From assembly GCA_021817045.1 (NCBI GenBank), contig JAKAWG010000018.1, forward strand, positions 1 through 64,000: DNA of 64,000 nucleotides, given 5' to 3'. Every line of letters starts with the position of its first letter. Position 1 is the first letter of the stretch. Shown in pieces: positions 1 through 12,456 of this stretch. This DNA comes from Acidobacteriota bacterium (GTDB lineage: Bacteria > Acidobacteriota > Terriglobia > UBA7540). Under the pieces are notes generated by a model. It was not told the origin of the DNA, did no database searches, and was given only the letters and a program-made list of their open reading frames with translations. Both the position numbers and the translations under genes were made by a program.

Positions 1-2
1 CT

Positions 3-404
3 CTTACTCTACGAAATCCCAACTTCACGCAAGTTGGAAATCCAAACGCAACTGGAGTCGTAAACGGCACCCTCGATGAGACCCAAACCGTCCAGAAGTT
101 GAGTTCAACTTACGAATTCGGGTTGAAGAGCCTCCTTGGGCTCTGCTGCCATTCCATACGCAATGTCCCCCAGAAATGTTCCACGGAATTCTTTGAAACG
201 GCGGGTGGCAGACATCGTTTTTCAATGTCTGCGAGTTTTCCAAGCCGCACGCATGCCGGAAATCGGCATGTATGCGCCCCCGGCACGGACCTAGTGGGCC
301 TGCGATCCATCGGGCACAGTCATTCTGATCCCGCGAAGCGGAAGAAGAGTTTCCATATTCGGCGTATCAATGCCGAAATTCTTCGCTCGCTGCGCTCCGA
401 ATGA
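3..404 (+). pseudogene. Partial open frame at window edge; possible C-terminal remnant of a TonB-dependent receptor-like protein
   Basis: Frame open from base 3 reads LRNPNFTQVGNPNATGVVNGTLDETQTVQKLSSTYEFGLKS, resembling C-termini of Oar-like TonB receptors, then runs into repeat sequence without the usual terminal beta-strand/stop. Confidence 0.25.
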
Positions 405-405
405 C
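319..405. repeat. Dispersed imperfect palindromic repeat (GTCATTCTGA...TCCGAATGAC)
   Basis: Inverted termini; same motif near 62298-62405 and a half copy near 36821-36870. Confidence 0.6.
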
Positions 406-440
406 ATCTTCCCATGGTTGCGGGGCCGAGCCGCGAGGCA

Positions 441-5675
<5,235 letters not shown>

Positions 5676-5678
5676 GTT

Positions 5679-6347
5679 GTGCCGCGACGGAGACGCGTCT
5701 TGGCAAAATCGCTGTTTAGCTTTGGTACAAAGTTCATTGATTCCCTTGCAGTTCTGCCTAAAGACGTTCACGTAAAGTTCGTAAAAAGCCTTGAGCTTCT
5801 CTCGCGGAATCCCCGTCACCCTAGCCTGAATGTCGAACCATTGCAGGGGCAGGCTAAGGGCCTTTATTCGGCAAGAGTCGACTTACAGTATCGTTTGGTG
5901 TTTGCTCAGCCTTCCCAAGAAGACGTTCGCCTCCTGTTTATTGGTACACACGACGAGGCGTACAGATTCACAAACGGGAGGACATCTCGAGTGCTTGAGG
6001 AGATTCGGAGCGCAGGTACGCCGGTGGAATCGGACAGCCTCGAAACGTTCTTTGCCTTGTCGTCGGTTAAAACAAAGAAGTATCTGCCGCTTTCCAGGCA
6101 TTTGATGAACCAACCTGGGTCCGTGAGCCGGCTCGAAATGACATTCGGAGAGATAGAATGTGTTATCGGAGACAAGCTGCCGCCGTCGGCCCACAAGTTT
6201 CCCGCATGGTGGGCGAACGATCACACTCGGCACGTGCAGGCCTCGGCGTGGCTTGGCGTCGGGTGGAAAACGGTGGAGGTTCGTCTAGCCCGCGGGCGCC
6301 TTTTTTTCGCCCGGGGTGCGAAGGCCATGAACGTTGTAACGCAGTGA
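5679..6347 (+). CDS. RelE/ParE-superfamily toxin-like domain fused to a DUF7662-like C-terminal domain
   Basis: N-terminal LAVLPKDVHVKFVKSLELLSRNPRHPSLNVEPLQG...YSARVDLQYRLVFAQPSQEDVRLLFIGTHDEAYRF is RelE-like; C-terminal LEMTFGEIECVIGDKLPPSAHKFPAWWANDHTRHVQASAWLGVGWKTVEVRLARGRLFFAR matches the DUF7662-type pattern as remembered. Confidence 0.75.
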   Translation: MPRRRRVLAKSLFSFGTKFIDSLAVLPKDVHVKFVKSLELLSRNPRHPSLNVEPLQGQAKGLYSARVDLQYRLVFAQPSQEDVRLLFIGTHDEAYRFTNGRTSRVLEEIRSAGTPVESDSLETFFALSSVKTKKYLPLSRHLMNQPGSVSRLEMTFGEIECVIGDKLPPSAHKFPAWWANDHTRHVQASAWLGVGWKTVEVRLARGRLFFARGAKAMNVVTQ

Positions 6348-6459
6348 ACCCGGCGTCGGGCGCCTTATCCGGTTGGATTACCACGGAGCTAAGGAAGTTC
6401 CCAGCGGAACGTGCCATGCGATTCTTAAAGCCGCTGGCCTGAAGGAACGGAGCCGATGA
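6340..6459 (+). pseudogene. Truncated hicA remnant (C-terminal about 30 codons)
   Basis: Frame reads RLIRLDYHGAKEVPSGTCHAILKAAGLKERSR* (HicA C-terminus); in-frame TAA at 6337-6339 and no HicA N-terminus upstream; TGA (6457-6459) overlaps the hicB ATG as ATGA. Confidence 0.75.
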
Positions 6460-6704
6460 TCGAACTCGCCTATTCGCTGGTCATTGAAGCGACTGAAGAC
6501 CCTACGTTCTTCACCTTCTACTCACCGGAACTGGAGGGTTTCACGGGCGTTGGCAGCTCTGTGGAGGATTGTCTTTACAAAGCGCGATGGGGCATGGAAG
6601 AGCACGTAAGCCTTTTGCGAGAGCGGAAGCTGCCGGTTCCGCTGCAGTCTGACGACCCAAGAATTGTGATCCAAAACGCAAAGCGGGTTTCCTCGGCTGC
6701 CTGA
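6456..6704 (+). CDS. hicB: HicB-family antitoxin
   Basis: FTFYSPELEGFTGVGSSVEDCLYKARWGMEEHVSLLRE typical HicB-like fold. Confidence 0.85.
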   Translation: MIELAYSLVIEATEDPTFFTFYSPELEGFTGVGSSVEDCLYKARWGMEEHVSLLRERKLPVPLQSDDPRIVIQNAKRVSSAA

Positions 6705-6816
6705 GCAACACCAATAATTCGCGAATCGTCGTTGACATCAAAGCGACTGCATCGCCCACGCACGCTGCGCCGTTCAGCGCACTGAGAGGCCTATGCCGTA
6801 GGAGGAGAATCATTCG

Positions 6817-7569
6817 ATGTTCGAACGTCAGGTTGCACTCATCACCGGAGCTTCAAGCGGTATCGGCTATGCCAGTGCCATCGCCTTTGCGCGTGAGGGC
6901 GCCGCGGTCGCTGTGAACTACCTAAAGAATGAAAAGGGAGCGGAAGAAGCCACTGAAGCCGTTCGGAAGCTTGGGCGGCAGGTCATCACGATCAAGGCGG
7001 ATGTCACGCGCAGCGCGGACGTCGAGAAAATGGTGGAGACCACAGTCGAGAAATTAGGGCGCGTCGATATTCTGGTGAACAACGCCGGAGACCTTTTTTC
7101 CCGGCAGACGCTTGCTGACATGACCGAGGAATATTGGGACCGGGTGATGGCGCTCAATTTGAAGAGCGTATTCCTGTGCGTGAAAGCCGTGTGGAAGGCG
7201 ATGGCGGAGCGCAAGAGCGGGTGCATCATCAACGTAGCTTCGATTGCCGGACGCAACGGCGGCGGACTGGGCGCAGCCGCATACTCGGCGGCAAAAGGCG
7301 GACTGATTACCTACACCAAGTCGCTGGCCAAGGAGCTTGCTCCGCACGGCATTCGCGTGAACGCCATCGCGCCCGGTGTCATCGCCACGCCTTATCACGA
7401 GCGCTACAGCCCGCCTGAAATTTTCCAGAAATTCATCGCCAACATTCCCATGGGACGCGCGGGAACGTCCGAAGAGGTTGCGGATGTGATCGTCTTCCTA
7501 GCCTCGCCTGCCGCTCGCTACATGACCGGCGAGACTGTGGAGGTGAATGGCGGCATGCTGATGGATTAG
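6817..7569 (+). CDS. SDR family oxidoreductase (3-oxoacyl-ACP reductase-like)
   Basis: TGASSGIG, NNAG, YSAAKGG motifs; GGMLMD C-terminus. Confidence 0.95.
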   Translation: MFERQVALITGASSGIGYASAIAFAREGAAVAVNYLKNEKGAEEATEAVRKLGRQVITIKADVTRSADVEKMVETTVEKLGRVDILVNNAGDLFSRQTLADMTEEYWDRVMALNLKSVFLCVKAVWKAMAERKSGCIINVASIAGRNGGGLGAAAYSAAKGGLITYTKSLAKELAPHGIRVNAIAPGVIATPYHERYSPPEIFQKFIANIPMGRAGTSEEVADVIVFLASPAARYMTGETVEVNGGMLMD

Positions 7570-7658
7570 CTTTCAGCAATCAGCGTTCAGCCATCAGCAA
7601 AACCAACAGGTTCTGAACCGACCTGCTGAATGCTGACGGCTAATGGCTGAAAGCTGAA
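7568..7658. repeat. Imperfect palindromic intergenic repeat (AGCTTTCAGCAATCAGC...GCTAATGGCTGAAAGCT)
   Basis: Left arm TTCAGCCATCAGC matches reverse complement of right arm GCTAATGGCTGAA with one mismatch; AGCTTTCAG/CTGAAAGCT perfect. Confidence 0.7.
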
Positions 7659-7684
7659 GTCCTTTCGCCTGTGACGTTGTAACT

Positions 7685-8641
7685 TTGAGTGTGTCCAATC
7701 ACTTGGGTCTTTCTCTCCCAGCCCAATCGCGCCTGTTTCTGGGCATCGACGGCGGTGGCACGCGGACCGAGGCCGCACTTGCAGACGAAGGCGGCAGGAT
7801 TCTTGCCCGCTCGGCCAGCGGCCCGTCGAACCCGCTCAAGACAGGCCTGGCAAATTCCGTCCGTGAACTGACTGCAGCCGCGCGCGGCGCGCTTCGCAAG
7901 GCGAACGCGTCCGTTGGTTCTCTGGAGGCGGTGTATGCGGGCGTTGCGGGCGCAGGCGATGCTGCGATCCGCCGGCGACTTGCCGTGGCGGTGCGGAAAG
8001 CGGTGCCGGCCCGCCGCGTGGAGGTGACAACCGACGCCGAGATTGCCTTACAAAGCGCCGTGAGGGACGAGGAGGGCGTCGTGGTGATTTCAGGAACTGG
8101 TTCGATAGCTTACGGTCGTGATCGGGCTGGGCACACGGCGCGCTGCGGCGGTTGGGGCTCGCTATTTGACGACGCGGGCTCTGGCTACGATCTTGGGCGC
8201 CGGGCCATATCCGCGGCGCTCCGCGACTACGATGGCCGAGGACCGCGCACTTCGCTTAAGCGGACTCTGTGCTTCGCGTTGCATCTTAAAAGCGTTACGG
8301 AGGCGGCGGCGCGGGAGTGGACGCCACACGAGATTGCTGCGCTGGTGCCTGCCGTGTTGAGGACGGCCGATCGGGGCGACGACGTGGCGCGCCGACTTTG
8401 CCAGGAGGCAGGCCGCGAGCTTGCTGAAATGGCCGTGGCGTTGCTCAAGCGGCTGGACCCAGCTCTTCGCGGCCTGCCGGTAGTTTGCGCAGGAAGCGTT
8501 TTTCGCGCGAGCCCGACCTTGCGGCGCAGCTTCGCGCGGGAAGTTCATAAGGCGTCGCCGCGAAGCGAGATCCGCTTGCTCGCGCGAGAACCGGTCGAAG
8601 GAGCGCTTGAGCTTGCAAGGAAAGAGCGAGGTTTCAGGTAG
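7685..8641 (+). CDS. BadF/BadG/BcrA/BcrD ATPase family kinase (N-acetylglucosamine kinase-like)
   Basis: FLGIDGGGTRTEAAL, VVVISGTGSIAYGRD, CGGWGSLFDDAGSGYDLGR. Confidence 0.9.
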   Translation: MSVSNHLGLSLPAQSRLFLGIDGGGTRTEAALADEGGRILARSASGPSNPLKTGLANSVRELTAAARGALRKANASVGSLEAVYAGVAGAGDAAIRRRLAVAVRKAVPARRVEVTTDAEIALQSAVRDEEGVVVISGTGSIAYGRDRAGHTARCGGWGSLFDDAGSGYDLGRRAISAALRDYDGRGPRTSLKRTLCFALHLKSVTEAAAREWTPHEIAALVPAVLRTADRGDDVARRLCQEAGRELAEMAVALLKRLDPALRGLPVVCAGSVFRASPTLRRSFAREVHKASPRSEIRLLAREPVEGALELARKERGFR

Positions 8642-8642
8642 C

Positions 8643-8742
8643 AGGTTCCAGGTGTCAGTCACAAAGCGGTCAGCAAGCGGCTTTTCATGCGCCTGATCTT
8701 TGCTGAGCGCGCGTTGTCCCTGAAACCTGACACCTGTAACCT
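8643..8742. repeat. Imperfect palindromic repeat (AGGTTCCAGGTGTCAG ... CTGACACCTGTAACCT)
   Basis: 16-nt arms at 8643-8658 and 8727-8742, one mismatch. Confidence 0.7.
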
Positions 8743-8750
8743 AATCGCCT

Positions 8751-9785
8751 ATGTCTCAGATGATGAGGGAGATTTTTGAGCAGCCTGAGGCGCTCGAAAG
8801 GACGCTTAAAGCGGAGCGCGACCACGCTTGCAAGTTCCGCGAATTGGCACAGAAACGGCGCTTCCGTCTTGCGCTGCTTATCGCGCGCGGCACTTCGGAC
8901 AACGCTGCGCTCTTCGGTCGTTACCTGCTTGAACTGACCGCGGGCATCCCTGTCTCGCTCTGCGCGCCGTCGATTCACACCATTTACAACGCCCGCCTTG
9001 ACCTGCGCGACACACTTGCGGTTGGCATCTCTCAGTCGGGCGAAGGGACGGACATCAATCGCGTCCTGGCCTCCGCGCGCCGCCAGGGGGCGTACACCGT
9101 TGGCATCACGAACGAGGCCGGGTCGGGCGTGACGAAGATCGTCCACGAGGTATTTCTGGCGCGAGCCGGAAAGCAGCGGTCCGTGGCCGCGACGAAAACC
9201 TATACGACGCAACTCATGCTCCTCTACCTGCTGGCTTCGGCGCTCGGTTCTCAAGTCACGCTGGACGCCATCAGCAAAATTTCCGGATACGTCCGAGCCG
9301 CTTTGCGCCTGACCGACGAGATCCGCGAGTTGGTGGAACGTTACCGCTATATGCGCCATTGCGTGGTGGTGGCGCGCGGACTGAATTATGCGAACGCCTT
9401 TGAGCTGGCTCTGAAATTGATGGAGACCTGCTATGTGGTGGCAGAGCGGTTCTCTTCTGCTGATTTCTTGCACGGCCCCATCGCTATGATCGAGCGCGAC
9501 TTCCCGGTCATCGTTCTGATGCCCCCGGGTAAGACTTTTCGTGAGCTCTGCGGCTTGGTGGAAAGACTGAGGGGGCTGACGGCCGAGACCCTGGCGATTT
9601 CTTCGGCCGGCGCTCGCTTGCCAGCAACGACCCGCGCCATTCGCATGGTGGGATCAATCCCTGAGATTTATACTCCGATTCCCTATATCGTTCCCGGACA
9701 GATTTTTACCGCATTACTCGCGGAAGTAAAAGGCTTGAATGCGGACAAACCGCGTTCGTTGCAGATTGTGACCCGGACGATTTAG
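8751..9785 (+). CDS. SIS domain-containing protein (GlmS isomerase-domain-like sugar isomerase/deaminase)
   Basis: MREIFEQPEALERTL, ARGTSDNAALFGRY, GISQSGEGTDINRVL, VAATKTYTTQL, DFLHGPIAMIE. Confidence 0.93.
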   Translation: MSQMMREIFEQPEALERTLKAERDHACKFRELAQKRRFRLALLIARGTSDNAALFGRYLLELTAGIPVSLCAPSIHTIYNARLDLRDTLAVGISQSGEGTDINRVLASARRQGAYTVGITNEAGSGVTKIVHEVFLARAGKQRSVAATKTYTTQLMLLYLLASALGSQVTLDAISKISGYVRAALRLTDEIRELVERYRYMRHCVVVARGLNYANAFELALKLMETCYVVAERFSSADFLHGPIAMIERDFPVIVLMPPGKTFRELCGLVERLRGLTAETLAISSAGARLPATTRAIRMVGSIPEIYTPIPYIVPGQIFTALLAEVKGLNADKPRSLQIVTRTI

Positions 9786-9843
9786 ACCGCCGCGAGGCGT
9801 GGTATACTGCTAGGTGTAATTCCGACGAGGAGTATTGAATCGC

Positions 9844-11058
9844 ATGACCAAGCATTTTCGCCGCGTCTTAATCGCCGTATCGTGTGTGCTCGTGATTTAC
9901 ATCGTCGTCGGCGGTGTACTCGGCGAAGGGAGTTCCACGAACGACCAGACTTATCGCGATCTTGGCGTATACAGCGAAGTTCTCTCCCGCATCAAGAGCG
10001 ATTACGTGACCCAGCCTAACCTTCACAAAGTAACAGGAGGCGCAATCCGCGGATTGCTTGCGGCGCTGGACCCATACAGCACCTACTTTACCCCCCAGCA
10101 ATTTAAGGAATATTTGGCCCATCCTGATCCGGGCCCCGCGAGCATCGGTCTGTTTGTTTCCAAGAGGTTCGGGTTTGCCACGGTGGTCGCTGTGCTACCC
10201 GGCAGTCCTGCGGATAAGGCTGGGATCCAGCCTGCGGACCTCATTGACAGGATCAATGACAAGCCGGTGAAAGAGCTTTCGGCCGTTCAGATTGCGCGAA
10301 AGTTTGCCGGTCCGCCAGGCACGACTCTGGACCTTTGGGTGGTCAATCAATCGCGCGGGAAACCGCAAAAGGTGACACTCACGCGCATGGTGCTCACTTC
10401 GCCCCCTGTAACGTCGAAACTCATGAGCGATCAGACCGGTTACGTGCGCGTGGCCACGTTTGACAAGGGTGTAAGTGCCCAGATCGAATCGGGTATAAAG
10501 AGGCTTATCGCCCAGGGTGCGGACAAGATCGTGCTTGATCTCCGCGACTGCGCTGGCGGCGAGAGCGAGGAGGCAGTGAAGACGGCGAGCCTGTTCATTC
10601 AGAATAAGCTCATCACCTACACTTACGGCCAGCGTAGTCCCCGCCAGAATTACATGGCCGAGCCGATGGGTGTGGTTTTCACGCAACCTCTGGCAGTGCT
10701 CATCAACCGGTCTACCGCTGGGCCGGCGGAAATCGTTGCGGATGCGGTTCGGTGCGACAAGCGGGGTGATGTTGTTGGCGTGACAAGTTTTGGCGTTGGC
10801 GTGGTGCAGAAAGCGATTGCGGTGGGTGATGGGTCTGGCCTTCTGCTTTCGGTCGCCAAGTATTACGGCCCGGACGGCACGGCGATTGAAGGCAATGGCG
10901 TGAAGCCTGACATTGAGGTTCCAAGCCCCAGTCAGGAAATGGCGCTCGGCAGCGCAGCGCTGGTGCGGCGCAGCCAGTATGGCACGAAAGCCGATTTTCA
11001 GCTTCAGAAAGCTATCGAAGTGCTGAAACAGGAGTCTCCGCCCGCCAAGGCTGCCTGA
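9844..11058 (+). CDS. S41 family C-terminal processing peptidase
   Basis: Signal/TM N-terminus, PDZ domain, S41 core LDLRDCAGGESEEAV...NRSTAGPAEIVADAVR. Confidence 0.92.
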   Translation: MTKHFRRVLIAVSCVLVIYIVVGGVLGEGSSTNDQTYRDLGVYSEVLSRIKSDYVTQPNLHKVTGGAIRGLLAALDPYSTYFTPQQFKEYLAHPDPGPASIGLFVSKRFGFATVVAVLPGSPADKAGIQPADLIDRINDKPVKELSAVQIARKFAGPPGTTLDLWVVNQSRGKPQKVTLTRMVLTSPPVTSKLMSDQTGYVRVATFDKGVSAQIESGIKRLIAQGADKIVLDLRDCAGGESEEAVKTASLFIQNKLITYTYGQRSPRQNYMAEPMGVVFTQPLAVLINRSTAGPAEIVADAVRCDKRGDVVGVTSFGVGVVQKAIAVGDGSGLLLSVAKYYGPDGTAIEGNGVKPDIEVPSPSQEMALGSAALVRRSQYGTKADFQLQKAIEVLKQESPPAKAA

Positions 11059-11113
11059 TTCATTTCTCCTCAAGCTATGTCCCTTCAGCATCAAGTGCGT
11101 CCATGCCGGTGAG

Positions 11114-12415
11114 TTGGCATCTGTCGGCTCACGGGTATCGCTGAGCGCCCGAAGCCGAGACAGGAGCGCACGATTCGGAAATGCATTGCCCCGGCGACGG
11201 AAGAAACGTCTGAAGTTCACAAGAGGGCGGGCGCTTGCCCTTTTTGGCCTGTTCGTAGGAATTTGCGTCGTAGCCGCTCTTTGGTGGACACACAGTCGTA
11301 GGCGCCAAGAAGCTTCCAAGCCCCCCAGGCGCACCCGCACACAATTCAGTCCTTCTCGGAGCGCTCGCCGCCTGCTGGATTCCATTGCCGAAAGCGGAGG
11401 AGAGGATGTGTGGATACGCGCGACAGGCTCAGCGGTCTGCGGGTGGAACGAGCGCGGCACCGCTCAGGTCTTTGCCGCGGGGCGTGCTTACGGGAGTGCT
11501 CTAAGGGCGATGAGCGCCGAAGCACGCCGGCTAGGCCTGATATTGAGGGTCGAATCGGGGCGTACCCGGGCGGGCCTTACAACCTCGCAAATCACGCTTT
11601 TCCTGGGGAAAGACCGGGTTTGCGGGCTTCGCTTGCTCAACGTGTCGCGCATCGCCCGCGCCGCGATTGTGATGGACGACCTCGGGCGCGACCTGGGCTC
11701 GGCCCGCGTCCTACTCAGTCTGCACGCTCCTTTAACGTTTTCCGTAATGCCCGGGCAGCGCGATTCACGCCAGCTTGCCGAAGCGGCCCACCGCGCTGGT
11801 GTTGAAGTGATGCTTCATCTGCCGATGCAGCCAATTGACGACTCGGCGCCGGACATCAGTCCTCACGAATTGCGCGTTGGAATGTCGGACCGCGAGGTCG
11901 AGCGCTTGGTTCTTCATGATCTGGCGACGGTGCCGGACGCCGCCGGCGTGAACAACCACATGGGTTCGCGGGCGACTGCAGACGGTAAATTAATGGCCGA
12001 AGTGATGTCCGTTCTCGCAAAGCGGCGACTCTATTTTATCGACAGCCGTACTTCACCCGACTCGGTCGCTCTCGCTGCGGCCCGCCGCGCGGGGTTGCGC
12101 GCCTTCTACCGCTCCGTCTTTTTGGATGATGTTCGCACCGTTCGTTACACTCTCGGGCAGTTACGCCTACTTTCGCGGCTCGCGCAGGAGCGCGGCGCCG
12201 TCCTGGCGATCGGCCACCCATATCCTTCCACTCTCGCCGCTCTGCGTCTCTTTCTTCCTGAGCTTTATCGTGAGGATGTGCAACTGGTCCCGGTCTCACA
12301 ACTGCTCCGCTCGCCCGAGGTTGCCCGTCTTTCTCCACCCCGTTCGCCGAGTGGCCTCAGCGGCAACACTGGGCGCAGAAGAGATTATCTCGCGCCCGCT
12401 CGCGCAAATTTTTGA
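11114..12415 (+). CDS. Divergent polysaccharide deacetylase family protein
   Basis: AIVMDDLGRDLGSARVLLSLHAPLTFSVMPGQ, EVMLHLPMQP, GVNNHMGSRATAD, FIDSRTSPDS. Confidence 0.9.
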   Translation: MASVGSRVSLSARSRDRSARFGNALPRRRKKRLKFTRGRALALFGLFVGICVVAALWWTHSRRRQEASKPPRRTRTQFSPSRSARRLLDSIAESGGEDVWIRATGSAVCGWNERGTAQVFAAGRAYGSALRAMSAEARRLGLILRVESGRTRAGLTTSQITLFLGKDRVCGLRLLNVSRIARAAIVMDDLGRDLGSARVLLSLHAPLTFSVMPGQRDSRQLAEAAHRAGVEVMLHLPMQPIDDSAPDISPHELRVGMSDREVERLVLHDLATVPDAAGVNNHMGSRATADGKLMAEVMSVLAKRRLYFIDSRTSPDSVALAAARRAGLRAFYRSVFLDDVRTVRYTLGQLRLLSRLAQERGAVLAIGHPYPSTLAALRLFLPELYREDVQLVPVSQLLRSPEVARLSPPRSPSGLSGNTGRRRDYLAPARANF

Positions 12416-12456
12416 CACACACGCTTCGTTGTGTGAAGATACGTGCGGAGAAAAAC

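Noticed and set aside
10195-11460. 421-aa minus-strand ORF
   Set aside because: Antisense to the S41 peptidase and polysaccharide deacetylase; no domain recognised.
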